64,000 bases of DNA from Rotaria sordida (GCA_905250125.1 CAJNOL010000671.1:1-64000); one strand, 5' to 3'. Positions 12,968 through 26,814 are shown, counted from the stretch's first letter. Made by a program: numbers and translations. The notes: generated from the letters alone by a model not told the origin.

Positions 12968-15900
12968 TTAATAAGAACATTTCTTTGATGTTGTTGGTGA
13001 ATTTCCATTATGATTGTTTGAATTATTATTTATAATTGTTTGAGTCTGATTTCCATTTGGACTATTTAAATTATTATTTGGACCAATTCGAAGTTTTTTT
13101 AATTGAACTTTAAGTCGTTTCATACCAATTTGATAACCATTCATTTGATTTATAGCCGATTGAGCAGATGTTGGATTATCATAACTTACAAAACCTGAGA
13201 AATAAAAGAAAAAAAATTATTTATTTTAAATAAAGAAAAACGGAACTATAGAAAATTTACCAAAACATTTACTCCGATTTGTTGTTTTATCAACAAATAC
13301 TTTAGCTGATATAATCGGTCCATAGGGTGCAAAAGCTTGAGCTAAATCTGTGTCACTGTATTCTTGTGGAAGATGATAAATAAATAAATTAGCACCATCG
13401 GGACCTAATTTTAGTAAATAATATAAATTATTTTTCAAAAGAAAATAATTAAGAATTGATTTAAACAAACCTTCCGTATGTTTACCAGCTACTTGAGAAG
13501 AAAGATATGATGATGCTGATGGAAAGATAGGAAAGGAAGCTACAAAAAAATTAATATAAAGAGAATTATTAAAGATTGAAATAAATATGCGAAAATTTTT
13601 TTACATTTCTCAACAGAGATATCTATCGCGATGGCGTCAGTATTTTTTTGAAGAACATTACAGAACTGCATAAATTTGCATAGAATTTCAGTGACTACAA
13701 AGCAGCAAGTTTTCAATCGTGATGAACACCTTTGTTTCTCATGTTTTTTTTCCGACAATAATAGTATTTCGTAAATATACATAATAAAATAAAAATAACT
13801 GTTAAATTAAGTGGTCTTGGATTAAAAGATATGCACGAGACTTTTTGATTCTCGTTGTAGAATCGAATATTTCTGAGGAAAGAAAACAAAAGGTGCAGAA
13901 ACATTTCGCGATCATATTTTCTCTATAAATATAAGACTGTTTGGAAAACTATATGATTATTAGTCACAAAGTTACAGCATGATTACAACTCGATCGAAAC
14001 TGATTCTAGTTGGAAATTTTGCATTCATTTTCTCCAGCTACAAAAATCACACAAGAGTCGAAGTAGTCTTACTTTGAAGGAAAAAATTTAGTAAACCACC
14101 TCCTTCTCTTCAGTAGAATCTATCGGGTTCAAAATTTTCGGATCCAGTTCCAAGACTAACTAGACGGGCTCTATTTCCCAGAATGATAGACCATGATCTT
14201 CTATTCCGAGCTTGTCTTTTGCGTAGAAAAACAAAGGTTTAAAAAAAAACTATTCTGGTATACAAACAAGGATTCTTAGCAACTAAGTGCTAGAAAACTA
14301 GGATTTTTACTAGAACAAAATTGTAATTTCTATCACAAAAAAAAATTGTTTTTACTAGAAATGAAGTATTTAAGCGCTAAAACTTAAAAAACAGTCCGTT
14401 GGATTTCCGAGAATGACTTTTGAAAAATCCACGACGGTCTGTTTCGTTTCTATAAAATATATTGGATTCTTCAATTGAAATCGAAAAATCTCGTGTTCGT
14501 CTCTACCTATTACACATATACTGCACTATTTTTTAAAAATTGAAATCATAACGTTTTTTTTTTTTGATTAAATAAACAATTGAGACGTTTACTATATTGA
14601 ATGACCGTTTGATGACGATTAAATTATTTAACATTTAATACTATTACTTTTACAAGATTTAAAAATTACAATTTGTACTCTTTAATTGAACATAAGCACA
14701 ATATTCATAATTATTAAACTCTAATAAAAAATAAATCACAATAAGATTAACTTACCAGATGCTGCTACAGGTGAAGTTGCTGTCGGTAAAAGACCTTTTA
14801 ATAAATAACTTATTATTAATTATATTTGATTAAATTACTATTTACCTCCATTATTCATTTGAGACATTGCAACAAGATTTTGTAAATTATGATGAGCATC
14901 TTAATTATATAAAATTATTTAAACTTGAGTAAACTATTGAATACAATTTACCTGTAGCTGCATTTGATAATGAACTAGGACTATTAGCATAAAGTGGAGG
15001 CATTGTAGGAGGATAAGGACCATTATTAGGTGTAGCTATTGTTGGTGTTAAACTACTATTTGGATTAAGATGAGTATTTGGTGGACCATTCGTATTTGGT
15101 CCACACATAAGTAAAGAAGATTCATTATTATAAGATGTGTTATTTGAATTGGATGATAAAGGTAATCGAGGTGAATCAAGTGTAAGTTGTTGTTGTTGTT
15201 CTTGTATATTTAATGATCGATTATTTCCATGTTGAGAATTTGATGAAGTATTTGATGGTACGAGAATAGGTAATTTATTACCATTTAAATTCATATTATT
15301 TGTAAACATTTGTAAAAGACTATGTAATGCTGGAAAATTAATAACTAAAATAAATATAAACAATTATTTAATAAAATATATCATTAATTTTATTTACCAT
15401 TGCCATTATTATTAATGAAACCATAATTCTTTAATAATTCTTGAAGAAATACTAAATTACCTAGTTCAGGTAAAAAATTATATGTATTCATATGTTGAGG
15501 ATTGGGCTAAATAAAAAAAATTATTAAAAAAAAAATTAATAATTTCGTATATATATATATGTTACTATGGAATTTCCTGAAGTCATCTGTTGCATAAGAA
15601 TATTATTATAATTTGGTAATTGTTGTTGAGTTTTTTTTGTTTCTTTATCTTTTGGTGTATCAGCAAATTTAACAACAAGTGGCGATGAACAACCCTAAAT
15701 AAATAAATTTTATAAGAAAAAATTAACAAAAAAAAAAAAAAATTTTTTCTTACTTCCATTGTTTGAGATTGATGCATCGATTTTATTGCATTGATAGCAC
15801 ATTGACGTTTTTGAAATGTAATAAAAGCACATCCTATTATTCACATATATATTTTAAATCAATTTAATATTACTAAAAACAAAGAAAATTTTAACCTCGA

Positions 15901-16432
15901 CTTTTGCCATTAGGATCTCGTAGTACAGTACAATCTTCAATAATTCCATATGTTTGAAAAAGTGTACGAATACTTGGTTCATCAAAATTTTTTGATATCA
16001 TGCCAACAAATAATTTTCGTTCTAAAAAGAAACAAAATTTAATCGACGTTAGAAAAATTCTTTTTGTTTTTTGTTCTGTCAAAAACCATTTCGATTTTCT
16101 GCATCAGCCGGTTTCATTTGTATTGGATGATGACAACCATTTAATGTACGTAAATTATGTAGAGCATTTTGAGCATCTAATGCTGCTTTTCGTGTGTAAA
16201 ATGTAACAAAACAACAACCTTTTGATTCACCAGTTTGTTTGTCACGTAAAACATTTAATTGAAAGACAGGACCAAACTGTTCAAACATTTCACGCAATTC
16301 TGACTCATGCATATTACGTGGAATTTGACCACAAAACATTTTAATTGCATCAGCATCGGGTTCATGTTTATCAATATTTATTGTTGATACAACAGTCGAT
16401 GGAGATGTTGTAAAATTTCCTGATGTATTCAT
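12968..16432 (-). CDS. CELF/Bruno-like RNA-binding protein, three RRMs
   Basis: An RNA-binding regulator of alternative splicing and of translation/decay of mRNAs with UGU/GU-rich elements (CELF1-6/Bruno family). Eleven exons. Exon 1 (about 16091-16432) encodes RRM1 with [10 protein letters not shown] and [20 protein letters not shown]. The exons at about 15896-16023 and 15700-15837 encode RRM2 ([39 protein letters not shown]). A long Asn/Ser/Pro-rich linker follows (about 14760-15520). RRM3 lies in the last two exons ([20 protein letters not shown], then [13 protein letters not shown] and [17 protein letters not shown]), followed by an Asn-rich tail ending KKCSY. Splice sites are good throughout. 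Two introns are long, 13540-14757 being over 1.2 kb and holding an inverted-repeat element. I cannot tell CELF1/2 from CELF3-6 type. Confidence 0.93.
13828..14505. mobile_element. Inverted-repeat element in the long CELF intron
   Basis: The left end CACGAGACTTTTTGATT…AGAATCGAATAT (about 13831-13871) is matched in inverted orientation by the right end (about 14462-14500; in reverse CACGAGATTTTTCGATT…GAATCCAATAT). The ~600 bp interior has no coding sequence. The match is ~40 bp with scattered differences, so an old non-autonomous element is likely. It accounts for over half of the intron's length. Confidence 0.6.
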
Positions 16433-18080
16433 GAGTAATTATTGATGATTTGTTGATTAATATACATTAATACACTAGACGAAAACGAATATTGACGAAC
16501 AAAAACAACGACCATCGCAAAAGGACAACAGGACAAACGAGAACGAAGAGACAACTAAAAACAAAAAAAGAAGGAAAAATAAATAAATCAACAAAAAAAA
16601 ATCTTAGAAATAGATTTGTTTTTTATCAAAAACTAATATGTTTATATTGAATAAAAAAAACAAAAAGGTTTTTATCGATGTTGTTTTTTTCATTACTATA
16701 GGAAAGAACGAACAAATCAAATAACTAATCAACTGACGTTTTATTTGTTTCTGTTTACAAACCTTGTTTTGATGATATGTAAAAACAAAACATCAACGTT
16801 GTACAGAGAGCTGGTCGCCTAGAGAAACGATAGATGTCATTATATGTTGGAGACAAAAAATAATTCAACACATTAAGGTAACCGTCGGTTAGTTAGAATA
16901 ATGGTTTCGAACAAGATTTGTTTTTCTTAGATGATAAAATATCATTAATCATAATTGACACTGATTATTCTATGAAGACTTTTCTCATATATTTTAGATT
17001 ATAGACAACTTGTTTTTGTTTTTACTTTTTCTGTATGATTTAGAAGCATTTAAAATCATTTTTTGTTCGTTGAAGAATTTCGTTCAAAAGAATCAATTAT
17101 GCCATTATTTTTAATGATCTAGGATATTAATCTGCTGACTCTTGGATACAATATAACTAATAAATTTTTACAAAAATATTTCAAGAGTTTTTCTAATAAT
17201 TGTGTACTATATATATGTCTAGTTTTCTTTCATTGGATTCATTGTAGTTGATATTCTTTGATTCATGACAGTCATTTTTTGATTATTTTTTGTCAATAAT
17301 AAGTAAACTCTCGCACAAAAATACTTATCGCCGATCGGAAGAAAGTTTATTCAGTATATAATGAGATTCTTCTTTTTTTTTGTTCAAAGTCCACTCCTTG
17401 TTATTTAGTAATACGAAATATACTATTGAAGTATGCATAACTTATTACATGGACTCATTTTTGGTTATAGTTGATCATCAACAGAACTTTAAGATCATTA
17501 CTTTATCATAAATTACTAAATATTAATACATATGTATCAGAGATCGACAAAGATAGATTTTTTGCAGACTTGGCCTGCTTGTCAAGGTCTGTGTAATTTT
17601 TTTTTCATGCTAATATCGTAATAATATTAGAATATAGTTATCCATGAATGTGATAATGATTGAGATAGAGTATGAAAAGATACAAATGATGTCGAATAAA
17701 GGAAGAATACGTGATAAAATACGTTTTTCTTATCAATATATATCTATATATGATGTATAAGTATATAAAGTAGAACATCTGCAATGACATTGAGCATAAA
17801 TACAAGAATATCATTTTTTAGATATTAAAAAATATACATTGAAATTTTCTTTGACAAAAATATTAATTTTTATAATCAAGTTTATTAGATTATTGTGATT
17901 CATTCTTAATTAAATCTAGTCAGGATCTTGGCGTAAAAAAAAGCTATTTTGAGTGTCTTTCCTAAAGTTCCAATCAAGAAAATAAAAAGAAATGAAACTC
18001 ATTCGATGAATAACAAACAAGCATTTCTTGTTCCAAAAAGGAATATTAGCTTTTTCTTAATTAGAAAGGTCCTGTAAATA
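16433..18080. other. CELF 5' flank and intergenic DNA
   Basis: Upstream of the CELF start codon. The first ~450 bp, with many ACAACAA/AACGAAC runs on the plus strand, is probably 5' UTR and promoter. The rest is AT-rich with short TATATA tracts (about 17735-17760). No gene is supported. Confidence 0.45.
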
Positions 18081-19030
18081 ATACACAATACAAAAGTAAT
18101 GGCACAAAATCTCGATCCCTATTCCTCTTCGAGAAAAGGGTGCGTCCTAAAAGACAACTTTATTAACGAAACGATAGAACTTTTATTCCTCTTGTGGATC
18201 GTATGTAGCTTATTTTTATAGCACGTTCATAAACGAAACAAAACGATGGAAAACAGAAATATCCTTAGAAAGAATCCGCATTTTTTATGAGATTCAAAAA
18301 AAATGGCCCAAAATGTTGATCTCTATATTTCTTTGATAATTCTTCGATGAACACGTTTCAAAAAGAATTTTTTTATCAGGTGATAGGAAGAAATTCTCTC
18401 CTCTTTCAAAAAGTGTACATTTTATGTTTGTCACACATTCGTAAATGAAATGACATGAGAGAAAAAGAGAAACATTTGCGCAATAAATTTGTGATTTTTA
18501 TACGGACTCGTCAAAAACATCTTGTTAGACAATAATTAATTTGATTTTTGTAGACTTATGAAAAAGATCTTGTAAAACGACAGTTAATTATAATTAGCTG
18601 TCATTTACAGGATGCTTTTGACGAATTTATATAAAAATTATAAATTTCTTCCACGAAAGTTTCTCTTTTTTCTTATCTTGCTTCACTTAACAATGTGTGA
18701 CAAATATGAATCATACACTGTTCGAAAGCGGAGAAAATTTTCTATTAACCGATAAAATAATATTCTTTTTAGAACTTATTTATCGAGAGATATGACAATC
18801 GACATTTTGTACAATCCTTTTATAGATAAAGTGCAGATTTTATCTAAGGGTACTTCTCTCTTCTGCTGTGCTGTTCCGTTTATGAACGTGTTATAAAAAT
18901 AAGTTATATACGATTTGAAAGAGAAGAACAGCTCTATCATTTGATAAAATAACTTTTCTTTCAACACCCTTTTATCGAAGTGAAATAGAGATCGACATTC
19001 TGTGTCACTACTTTTACATCGTACGTTATA
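18081..19030. mobile_element. ~950 bp full-length palindromic foldback element
   Basis: The two halves are inverted copies around a centre near 18570. Left landmarks are CTTCGAGAAAAGGGTG (about 18127), GATCGTATGTAGCTTATTTT (18198) and CACGTTCATAAACGAAAC (18224). Each has an inverted partner in the right half, at about 18970, about 18900 and about 18870. Near the centre GTCAAAAACATC…AATTAATT faces its complement at about 18590-18625. The arms differ at perhaps a fifth to a quarter of positions by eye. No open frame of note, so non-autonomous. Confidence 0.8.
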
Positions 19031-22000
19031 TAAATGGAAAATTATATTATGCAGCAATATTTAATAAATTCTCGAGTAGTTCTTTGACAATATGTGTTGT
19101 GTTGGCTAGTAGTGGATTGAGAACTAATTGTCAGACTGGACTAATTCCAATGAATCCATATGTATACGCAATTGATGAATTCGATGTTTATAATAGTGAA
19201 CTTAATGCTTTAGAAGTGAGTCCTCTCACTAGTTCATAAAGTATCTTTAAGTTTATAGAAGAAAAGACAAAAGCGTTAAAGTACTCATTTTTTTTGTTTA
19301 ACAAACCCGCTTAAGTTATGTCATTCGACTTAGAAATTATCTAAAGTTGATTGAATAAGATGATTTATATTTTGTTTTAATATTAATGAAATTTCATAAT
19401 AAAACTATGATGAGTGAGGTTCATTTCTCATTAATATATTCGTTACAATAATTCAGTAACATGATATCATTTTTTTTGGGCAAGGAAGTATTTTGTGAAA
19501 AATAAATCAATAAAAATCGTTCTCGAATTTATAATAACAAGAAAGTTATAATAACTTTTGTTGAATTTTAGAAGCAAGAACTGATTCATCATATATTAAT
19601 CAGACGAAATTTTATGCAACCTCTGAAATCTGTTAAGACTCAAGTTTTCCGTATTTTTATGTCTAAATGATTTTGAGTAGAAAAAAAAAACAATGATTTT
19701 TATCTTTTTGTATCAAACACTGCAATGAAACAATTTCTATGAGAAGATTTTGAAATCAATTAGGAGTATATTCTTTATAATCAACAACAATAAAAACCAA
19801 GATACATCAATAAACAAAAAAGGAAAATTATAATACAAAAATAAAAAAAACTTTTATTTTTATTCTTATCAAATAAGTTTTTCTCATACTGAGTTTGACA
19901 ATTTGTGTTGGTCTGAATTTTACTTATATCAACAGATAACACCACGCCATATGGTCATTTGATGAATACTTTCAAATATTCTTTAAAAGATCGATGTTAC
20001 TCTTCAATATATTTAGGTTTTATAGTAGTTTGCCGACAATTGATAGCTGTTAGAATTCTCGTGTAAACCATATTAATATATGAAAATTAATGATCTTTTG
20101 TAAATGTTTGAATAGTTACTATTCTTGTTACAATGGTGAATAAAATTGCATTGTGTGGGATGAATGAACGATGTTAACATACGAGACAGATAAGAAGTGG
20201 AATAATTTTGTTAGACAATGATGTTAACCTGTTTGCAGGAATGCAAAAGGTTCACTTTTTCATATCCACGGGTGAAACTATACCATATTCTACATTGTCA
20301 CATAATTCGGATGAGAAGCCGATTTCTGGTAGTGTTATTTCTATTAGCAGTAACATGAAAAACCATCTTTACGACGCTGGCTGTAATACAGAAATATAAT
20401 TTGTTGATGCTGATCAACAAGTAGAATCAAATTTGATGCAACTTACTCGCGCATCAAATCTTCATGATCAAGCTTTATCAATTATTTTGATATCGTATTC
20501 ATGAAAAAAAAAGCTATTGGATATTTGTGATTCAACAAAATAAGAGCGACCATAGAGTTCACTAAAATACAAATGTTCTTTTTGTAAACTGAATTGAAAA
20601 TTGCAACGCTATGCTTGATTCACGCTAAAATTTCATATTGCTATTATTGCATAAATAATTAGAGTCTCGACACTCAAAAATTGATGTTGGATCAGGTACA
20701 TTCAAGTTCTATGAAATTTTCGGTATAGATTGAGGCTATTGTGGAAGGGCCATGCTAAAATATTCAGTCCTATAACATGATATTTTCGGACGATAATCGA
20801 TTTTGATCGTGATGACCATAAAACATATTTTTCTCAAGCTTTGGCAAGAAACTCACATATTTGGTTTTTTTCGAGCTCCTTGGCTCAATAAATAGTAAAT
20901 ATTTAGAATATTAGACCAACATTTGACATAAAATTTTGTCTTATTTTCATTGAGTATAAGGTTTGGCCCATAGATTGATGATAGTTCATGGACACAATTT
21001 TGAATAAAACACAAAGTTTCCTCAAGATGCGTATTATCGCTGTAAAATTTTCTTGTTATTAAAAACCTCATTTCGTTCTTTTATTGACTCAAATATTTCT
21101 CCAACGAAAAGTGACTGAGTATGCAAAACAGAATAAAGAGAAAAGGTATGAAATTGGGGTAATAACAATTTGTCGACAAAGTGTCGATATATTGACATAA
21201 CACCGACAAATTTGATTGTCATAAACATGTTGCTAGTTTACTTTATTCATTGGAATTAGTCGGTCTTGTATTGGCATGAGATATTTTGTTGGTAAATTAT
21301 TAACAACAATTAAGTTTTCTATACATATTTAAAAAAAAGCTCTAGTTTTTATTCAACAAAATATCGTTGTCTCATTCTCCTCTTTTACGGACAAATTTTG
21401 ATATAATTTATGGAATAAAAGGATAGCTAAAGATTATACATAATTTTNNNNNNNNNNNNNNNNNNNNNNNNNNNNNNNNNNNNNNNNNNNNNNNNNNNNN
21501 NNNNNNNNNNNNNNNNNNNNNNNNNNNNNNNNNNNNNNNNNNNNNNNGCAGGGTACTTTTTCGGGTACCCTTAGCTCAGTACATTCACTAGGGTTGTCAT
21601 TTATTTTGTAATTATGAATTGTTCCTGTATTGGATTGAAAAGAACAATAAAAGAATTGAAAGAAACATGAAGAATAAAAGCGGGAAAAGGATTAAATATT
21701 TTCTGAATTTCTTTTCAGTTGTTCAATATAATTCAAATTCAGAAATTGTGTTTCGAGTATATCATTAATGCCATGCTATTTAGTTTCTATGTTCGGATTA
21801 TGCAATAGTCTCGAAATAATTGCATTTTTACATTTTTTTTGTTTAATAATGCATTCAAAATTACTTCGATTGAGACGCATATATTTTTGTATTCTTTTAT
21901 TTTAATTTCAATCTAAAATGTAGCTTATATTTCACGAAACGATTTACAATACTATACAAAGAATGAGATACGACACTAACAACTATAGACATCTCGCGAA

Positions 22001-22226
22001 TTATTCGTCATCTGCATGGAGGAAGAGTACAACTATATGCAATGGCTTTTTTTTATATGTAGCGCCGATTGTATGTAGATTATCTCAACCGTTTTCTTCT
22101 ATATTTTCACTTTCGATATTTTTCCTTTCTTCCTTTTTCCATCATACCGTTTAGCATAAATAAAATCTCTTAGTACTATAGAAAATATTTATTTTTGATC
22201 GATTGATATATTATAGATTTTTGTAA
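19031..22226. other. Gene-poor stretch with an assembly gap
   Basis: No supported gene. Bases 21448-21547 are 100 Ns, a scaffold gap of arbitrary length. Just after it is a small perfect hairpin, GGGTAC…GTACCC (21550-21569). The frame at 20208-20399 reads as protein-like for ~60 residues but has no recognisable family and no splice continuation. The last few hundred bases are the 5' flank of the FKBP6-like gene. Confidence 0.45.
21448..21547. other. Assembly gap (100 N)
   Basis: Exactly 100 unknown bases, the conventional placeholder for a gap of unknown size between contigs. Features near it, including the small GGGTACC hairpin on its right edge, may be incomplete. Confidence 0.99.
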
Positions 22227-24725
22227 ATGGAATCTTTAACAATAAAAAATTTAAATATTGATGAAAATTATAATATGAATGATAATGTTGAAGAAGATGA
22301 TGATCTAAATGCAAAATATAATCGTTCAGCTCATATTGAACCATTTCATCGGCAAAGACGTATTGATGGTACATTACCATTTAGTGAACAAATAATAACA
22401 ATGAAACATATTATAATAACAAATGGATATGATGGACGATACATGAATAATGATAATATGACAGAAACAGATTTGAATCAAGGTGGTATTTGGAAAGAAA
22501 TTATTCATAATGGAATTGGACAAAAATCAACTATAGGTGCTTCTGTGTAAGTTTTTTTTTAAATATGTTTACAATGCTTTCAATATGACTGAAAGAAAGT
22601 AATAGAAGAAAAAATTGTTTTAATCTTATAAGGAAATAACTCGAAGACATAAATTGCTTTTGAAATGAGTTTTACCTCATCAAGTAGGTCCTATTGAAAC
22701 TGGAGAAAATCTCAAAGGATTAGTGTTTCTTCTTGAGCTATGATCATTTTAGTGATAGTTGAATTTCGTACAACCACAGTGTAATCGGTACTGAACTAGT
22801 CGAAGTATTAGACGAAGTTAGAATTTCTATTGTTTCTATGTGTACAATCAATTAGGACGCATCCAATGTTAAAGCTTCGGATGCTAAGAAGTAACGCAGA
22901 ATTAAAGTTTCAGAACTAACAGCTTAGAGCCATTTTTCTGAGATTATGATCGACATAACTCCTCAAAGAAGATCTATGGAAAAGAATGTTTTATACCATC
23001 ATGATCAGCTTATCGAAATCTACAAACTGGCATAAAGCCGATTGAACAAAAATAGACTCATATTTGGTGATCATCCCTTATTAAATAAAATAGTCTTGTT
23101 TGGCATAGTAAAATCAAGTGGAAGCATCTCAAAGATTTGCTCCCTAAGATATGAAAAGCTGGTTTACTAGATAGTAAGAAGAGAAGGATTAGAGAAAATC
23201 TCATTATACAACAAAATTTATGGTAATAACCAATCTTTTCGCATCTACTGGCTTCATCCATGCTGAAAATAATATTTAAAAATGCATCCCGCGTAGTGTG
23301 ACAATGTACTAAACTCGAGTTTTAAATACAAAAATTCAATCTGTTTTTAATTCTCATTATTAAATCCAACTAATACGCTTCGATAAATATTGATTCTTAA
23401 ACAGTACTGCATATATAGGAAATAGTATAACATTCTCACTGGAAGTAAAACATACTTATTAACATATATATCTTCCTTTATAGACAATTGTCATGATTTT
23501 AAAAAAAGAAATTCTTTTTTTTTCCAGACGATTACATTATTATGCTTATTTTGAACATCGAGATGAACCATTTGATACATCATTTAAACGTCGACGTCCA
23601 CTTGAATTTCGTTTAGGTAAATATGAAGTACTTCCTGGTATTGATCTAGCTGTTAGTACAATGCAAAGACGTGAACGTTCAAAATTTATTATTAGTAGTG
23701 ATTTATTATATGGTGAACTTGGTTGTGCTCCACATATACCTGAATCAGCATGGTGTCTTTATGTTATTGAACTTTTAACAACAAATGAATCTTCAACAGT
23801 TATTCATGATGAACAATTATTAATAAAAACAATAACAAATAAACAACACATAGATGATTTTGCTAAACGTATAAGATTAGCTCAAACATTACGTAATACA
23901 GGTAATGAAGAATATGCAAATGGTCAATTAGATCGTGCATTACGAAGTTATAATAAAGCACGACAATTAATTCATAATAAGGTTACACTTATTGATGGTA
24001 AACATGAAGAACAATATCATCAATTATTACTTAAACTTCATCTTAATTCTGGTAAAATTAAAATTTAATAAAAAAAAAAAAACTTCAATAATATTCTAAG
24101 AAATTCTTTCGTTTTTTGTCTTTTTTTGCTAGCACAATGTTATCTTCGTTTGGATAATTTTGAAAAATGTTTACGAGCCTGTCGTGATGCACTTGTTATT
24201 GAACCAAATAATTTAAAAGCTTTATTTCGTGCAAGTGTTTCACTTCGATCATTAAATCAACTTGATGAAGCAGAAAAATATCTATCAAAAGCACTTGCTA
24301 TTGATCCACAAAATCGTGATATTTTAACTGAAGTAATAAAATTAAAAGATGCTGTTGATTTAGCAATACAAACAAAAACAAAAAAATCTGATGAAATATT
24401 TACATTAAAAGAATCATTAACAAATAATCAGTAAAGAATTTAAATAGAAAATTCGAATAAATGTTTTTTTTTTGTTTATTTTGCTTCTTTATTTAGAAAT
24501 GATAATGATGATATTCTTTCATGTATTGATGTATCTGATCAATTTCGTTTGAAATTAGATTCTCTTCTTAAAGAATTTATTGAATCAAATGATACATTAG
24601 AACCATTTATAATACAACGTCAAAATTTTTCAGATACAGAATTTTATTATATTGAATTACTTGCTAAAAGTAAACAATTGAATATTAATCGAATTAATGA
24701 TGATACTATTCATATTACCAAGTAA
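22227..24725 (+). CDS. FKBP6: FKBP6/Shutdown-like TPR co-chaperone
   Basis: A 456-residue protein of the FKBP6 family (Drosophila Shutdown), an HSP90-associated co-chaperone needed for loading piRNAs onto PIWI proteins in germ cells. Four exons: 22227-22546, 23528-24051, 24133-24430 and 24497-24725; every junction keeps frame. An acidic N-terminus of ~90 residues precedes a diverged FKBP domain (GIWKEIIHNG … YYAYFEHRDEPFDTSF … LGKYEVLPGIDLAVSTM … YGELGCAPHIPESA … VIELL). The prolyl-isomerase signature is altered as in FKBP6, so it is probably catalytically inactive. Three TPR-like units follow, including ALVIEPNNLKALFRASVSL and ALAIDPQNRDIL. The first intron is ~980 bp, the others under 100 bp. 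AIP/FKBP4-type proteins are the alternative, but the NHMDRPFDS-like stretch favours FKBP6. Confidence 0.85.
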
Positions 24726-25443
24726 TCTATTATAGAAAAATCATTCGTTTTGTCAATGATTTATTCATAAATAAAGTAATTGTCAAAATTATACAGCCAA
24801 TAATTTATTTTATAATATAAAACCGATGAAAAATATAAGATGAATATATTTTTTATTATATTCTAAAATATCAAGCATTGAATTCAAAATCCAATAATGA
24901 CTTGAATAGCTAATGAACTTGTTTATCAAATACATACTATATCGAAATGTTATAGATGGACTACGAGAGGAAGATTTCTCGAAAATTTAAAATGGTAATT
25001 TTCAGATCGTATACAATTGGGCGAAAAATTCGTTTTTAAGAATACTATCTTGAAGAGCACAATATCTTGAATAAAATGATTAATTGCCGTGTTTTCTACG
25101 AGATCGCTTTAAAAAGTTATAAGTATCACAAAAAAAGAACTTCGAAATTCATAATAGCATTGCTAAAAAAAGGGCATTTTTTGTTTTCTGTGATATTTGT
25201 AATTGTTTGAGAGAATGTGTCATTCTTAAAAACTAATTTTCATTCAATCTTTTAGGACATAAAAAACTATCATATATAGTTCTTTCGAAACCTTTCTATC
25301 ATAGTCTATCTATGAAATTTTGATATAGACTGCATTTGATAGAGAACTTCATTGACTACTGAAATCATTATTTGGATTTGCGTTAAATGTCTGGTATATA
25401 ATTAAAAATATGTTTGTTTTATATTATTGATTAGTACTATATT
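24726..25443. other. FKBP6 3' flank
   Basis: A likely 3' UTR and intergenic DNA. AATAAA occurs at 24769. A weak imperfect inverted repeat (GAAAAATTCGTTTTTAAGAAT near 25022 against its complement near 25225-25245) suggests another decayed hairpin element of ~230 bp. No gene is seen. Confidence 0.45.
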
Positions 25444-26814
25444 GTATGAATATCTCAAAAACAAGATGAACTAGAATGATCTGATTTTCATCAGATTATA
25501 TTCCATAGTCTGTAGTATACTAGTAAAAAAATTTCATGTCAATCCATTGATCTTGTTAGTTTTTATTGGTAATGCAATCGCAACATCTCGTTCTTTGTCC
25601 GCTCACAAAATTATCCAACCACTTATTTTTGTCAACTGTTGTAACAATGTTTTTTTTGACCGCTGCCGGAAACAAAAAGACATTCTTCATATGAAGTTTA
25701 GCCAATTCTATTGTTTAATATTTCGGTAGCAAGAATATTACGAATTGCACAATATATTCTATTTGAATAGATATTCCATGTTGGTAAATTGTATTGGTGA
25801 TCTGCAACGTATACATCAATCATAGATAGACTTTCTTGTATGGTCTTATTCACACATTGAAGGAAGTATGAAGCATTGTTTTAGCAGGATGGATTTGCAC
25901 GGAATCGTTTTCGATAGAAAAATCTTATATTTTTTCAATCAAAATCAATTATATCACTTAAGCTATATGTTCTTGTTAACTTATAAATATCAGAAGTAAA
26001 AAACTTAACGTAAGCTCAGTAACAGATTCGATATGTATCGTACCAAACAAAGATGTATCAAATGAAATTGAACATAGGACGTTGTTCTAAATTTCATCCT
26101 CGATCTACATAGACATGACACGCAAAAATTAGCAATGTTTTCAATGAGATCTGCACTTAGGTTGTGGCTTCGATGATGGTAGGTTTTCTACTTTTGATAT
26201 TTATAACGTAAGAAGAGTATAAAACTTAAGTGATCTAATCGATTTCGACTTTAAATACAAGAGTTTTCTATGTAAAAAGATTTCCTATAAATTCAAGCTG
26301 TTAAAACAAGTTTTTATACCTCCTTCAGTACGTAAATACAAGAAAGTCTATTGTACATGAAATATCTATTCAAATATAATAATTAATGCAATTTGTAGTG
26401 CTCTTCCTGATTCTTTATTGAACAATAAAATTGGCTAAATATCATATGAAAAAAAAAACTAATCATTTGTTTCACTTGTTGAAAATAATTTCCGGTATCG
26501 GTAGAAGAAAACATTGCTTTTAAACCCATACTCAAAGGTAAGGTACAATAAAAAAATACTCTTTACGTAGAATATAATAGATTCATGTATCATAAAGAAA
26601 ATTTCAATTTAAAATAGGTGCATAACAATTTGCAAAAATAAGTGCTTGAATAATTTTCAAAGAATAAAAAATGACATACGACGATTGTATTGCCAATAAA
26701 AATAAACAAGATCAAGGTGTTGGTACGAAATTTGTTTACTGGTATTCTACAGACTATGGACTGTAATCTGATGAAAAACAGATCATTCTACCTCATGTAG
26801 TTTTTGAATCATAC
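25444..26814. mobile_element. ~1.4 kb foldback element with ~570-620 bp arms
   Basis: The left arm (25444 to about 26010) and right arm (about 26190-26814) are inverted copies. Paired landmarks are TAGAATGATCTG…TCATCAGATTA (left about 25470, right about 26770-26795), CCATAGTCTGTAGTATACTAGTAAA (left 25503), TTGATCTTGTTAGTTTTTATTGGTAATGCAATCG (left 25547) and ATCACTTAAGC…TTATAAATATCAGAAGTA near the inner ends. The central spacer of ~180 bp is unpaired. No transposase is seen. Divergence between the arms looks moderate. The superfamily is unknown. Confidence 0.85.

Noticed and set aside
20208-21228. Several short open frames near the assembly gap
   Set aside because: No domain, no shared frame and no splice logic; the gap prevents further judgement.
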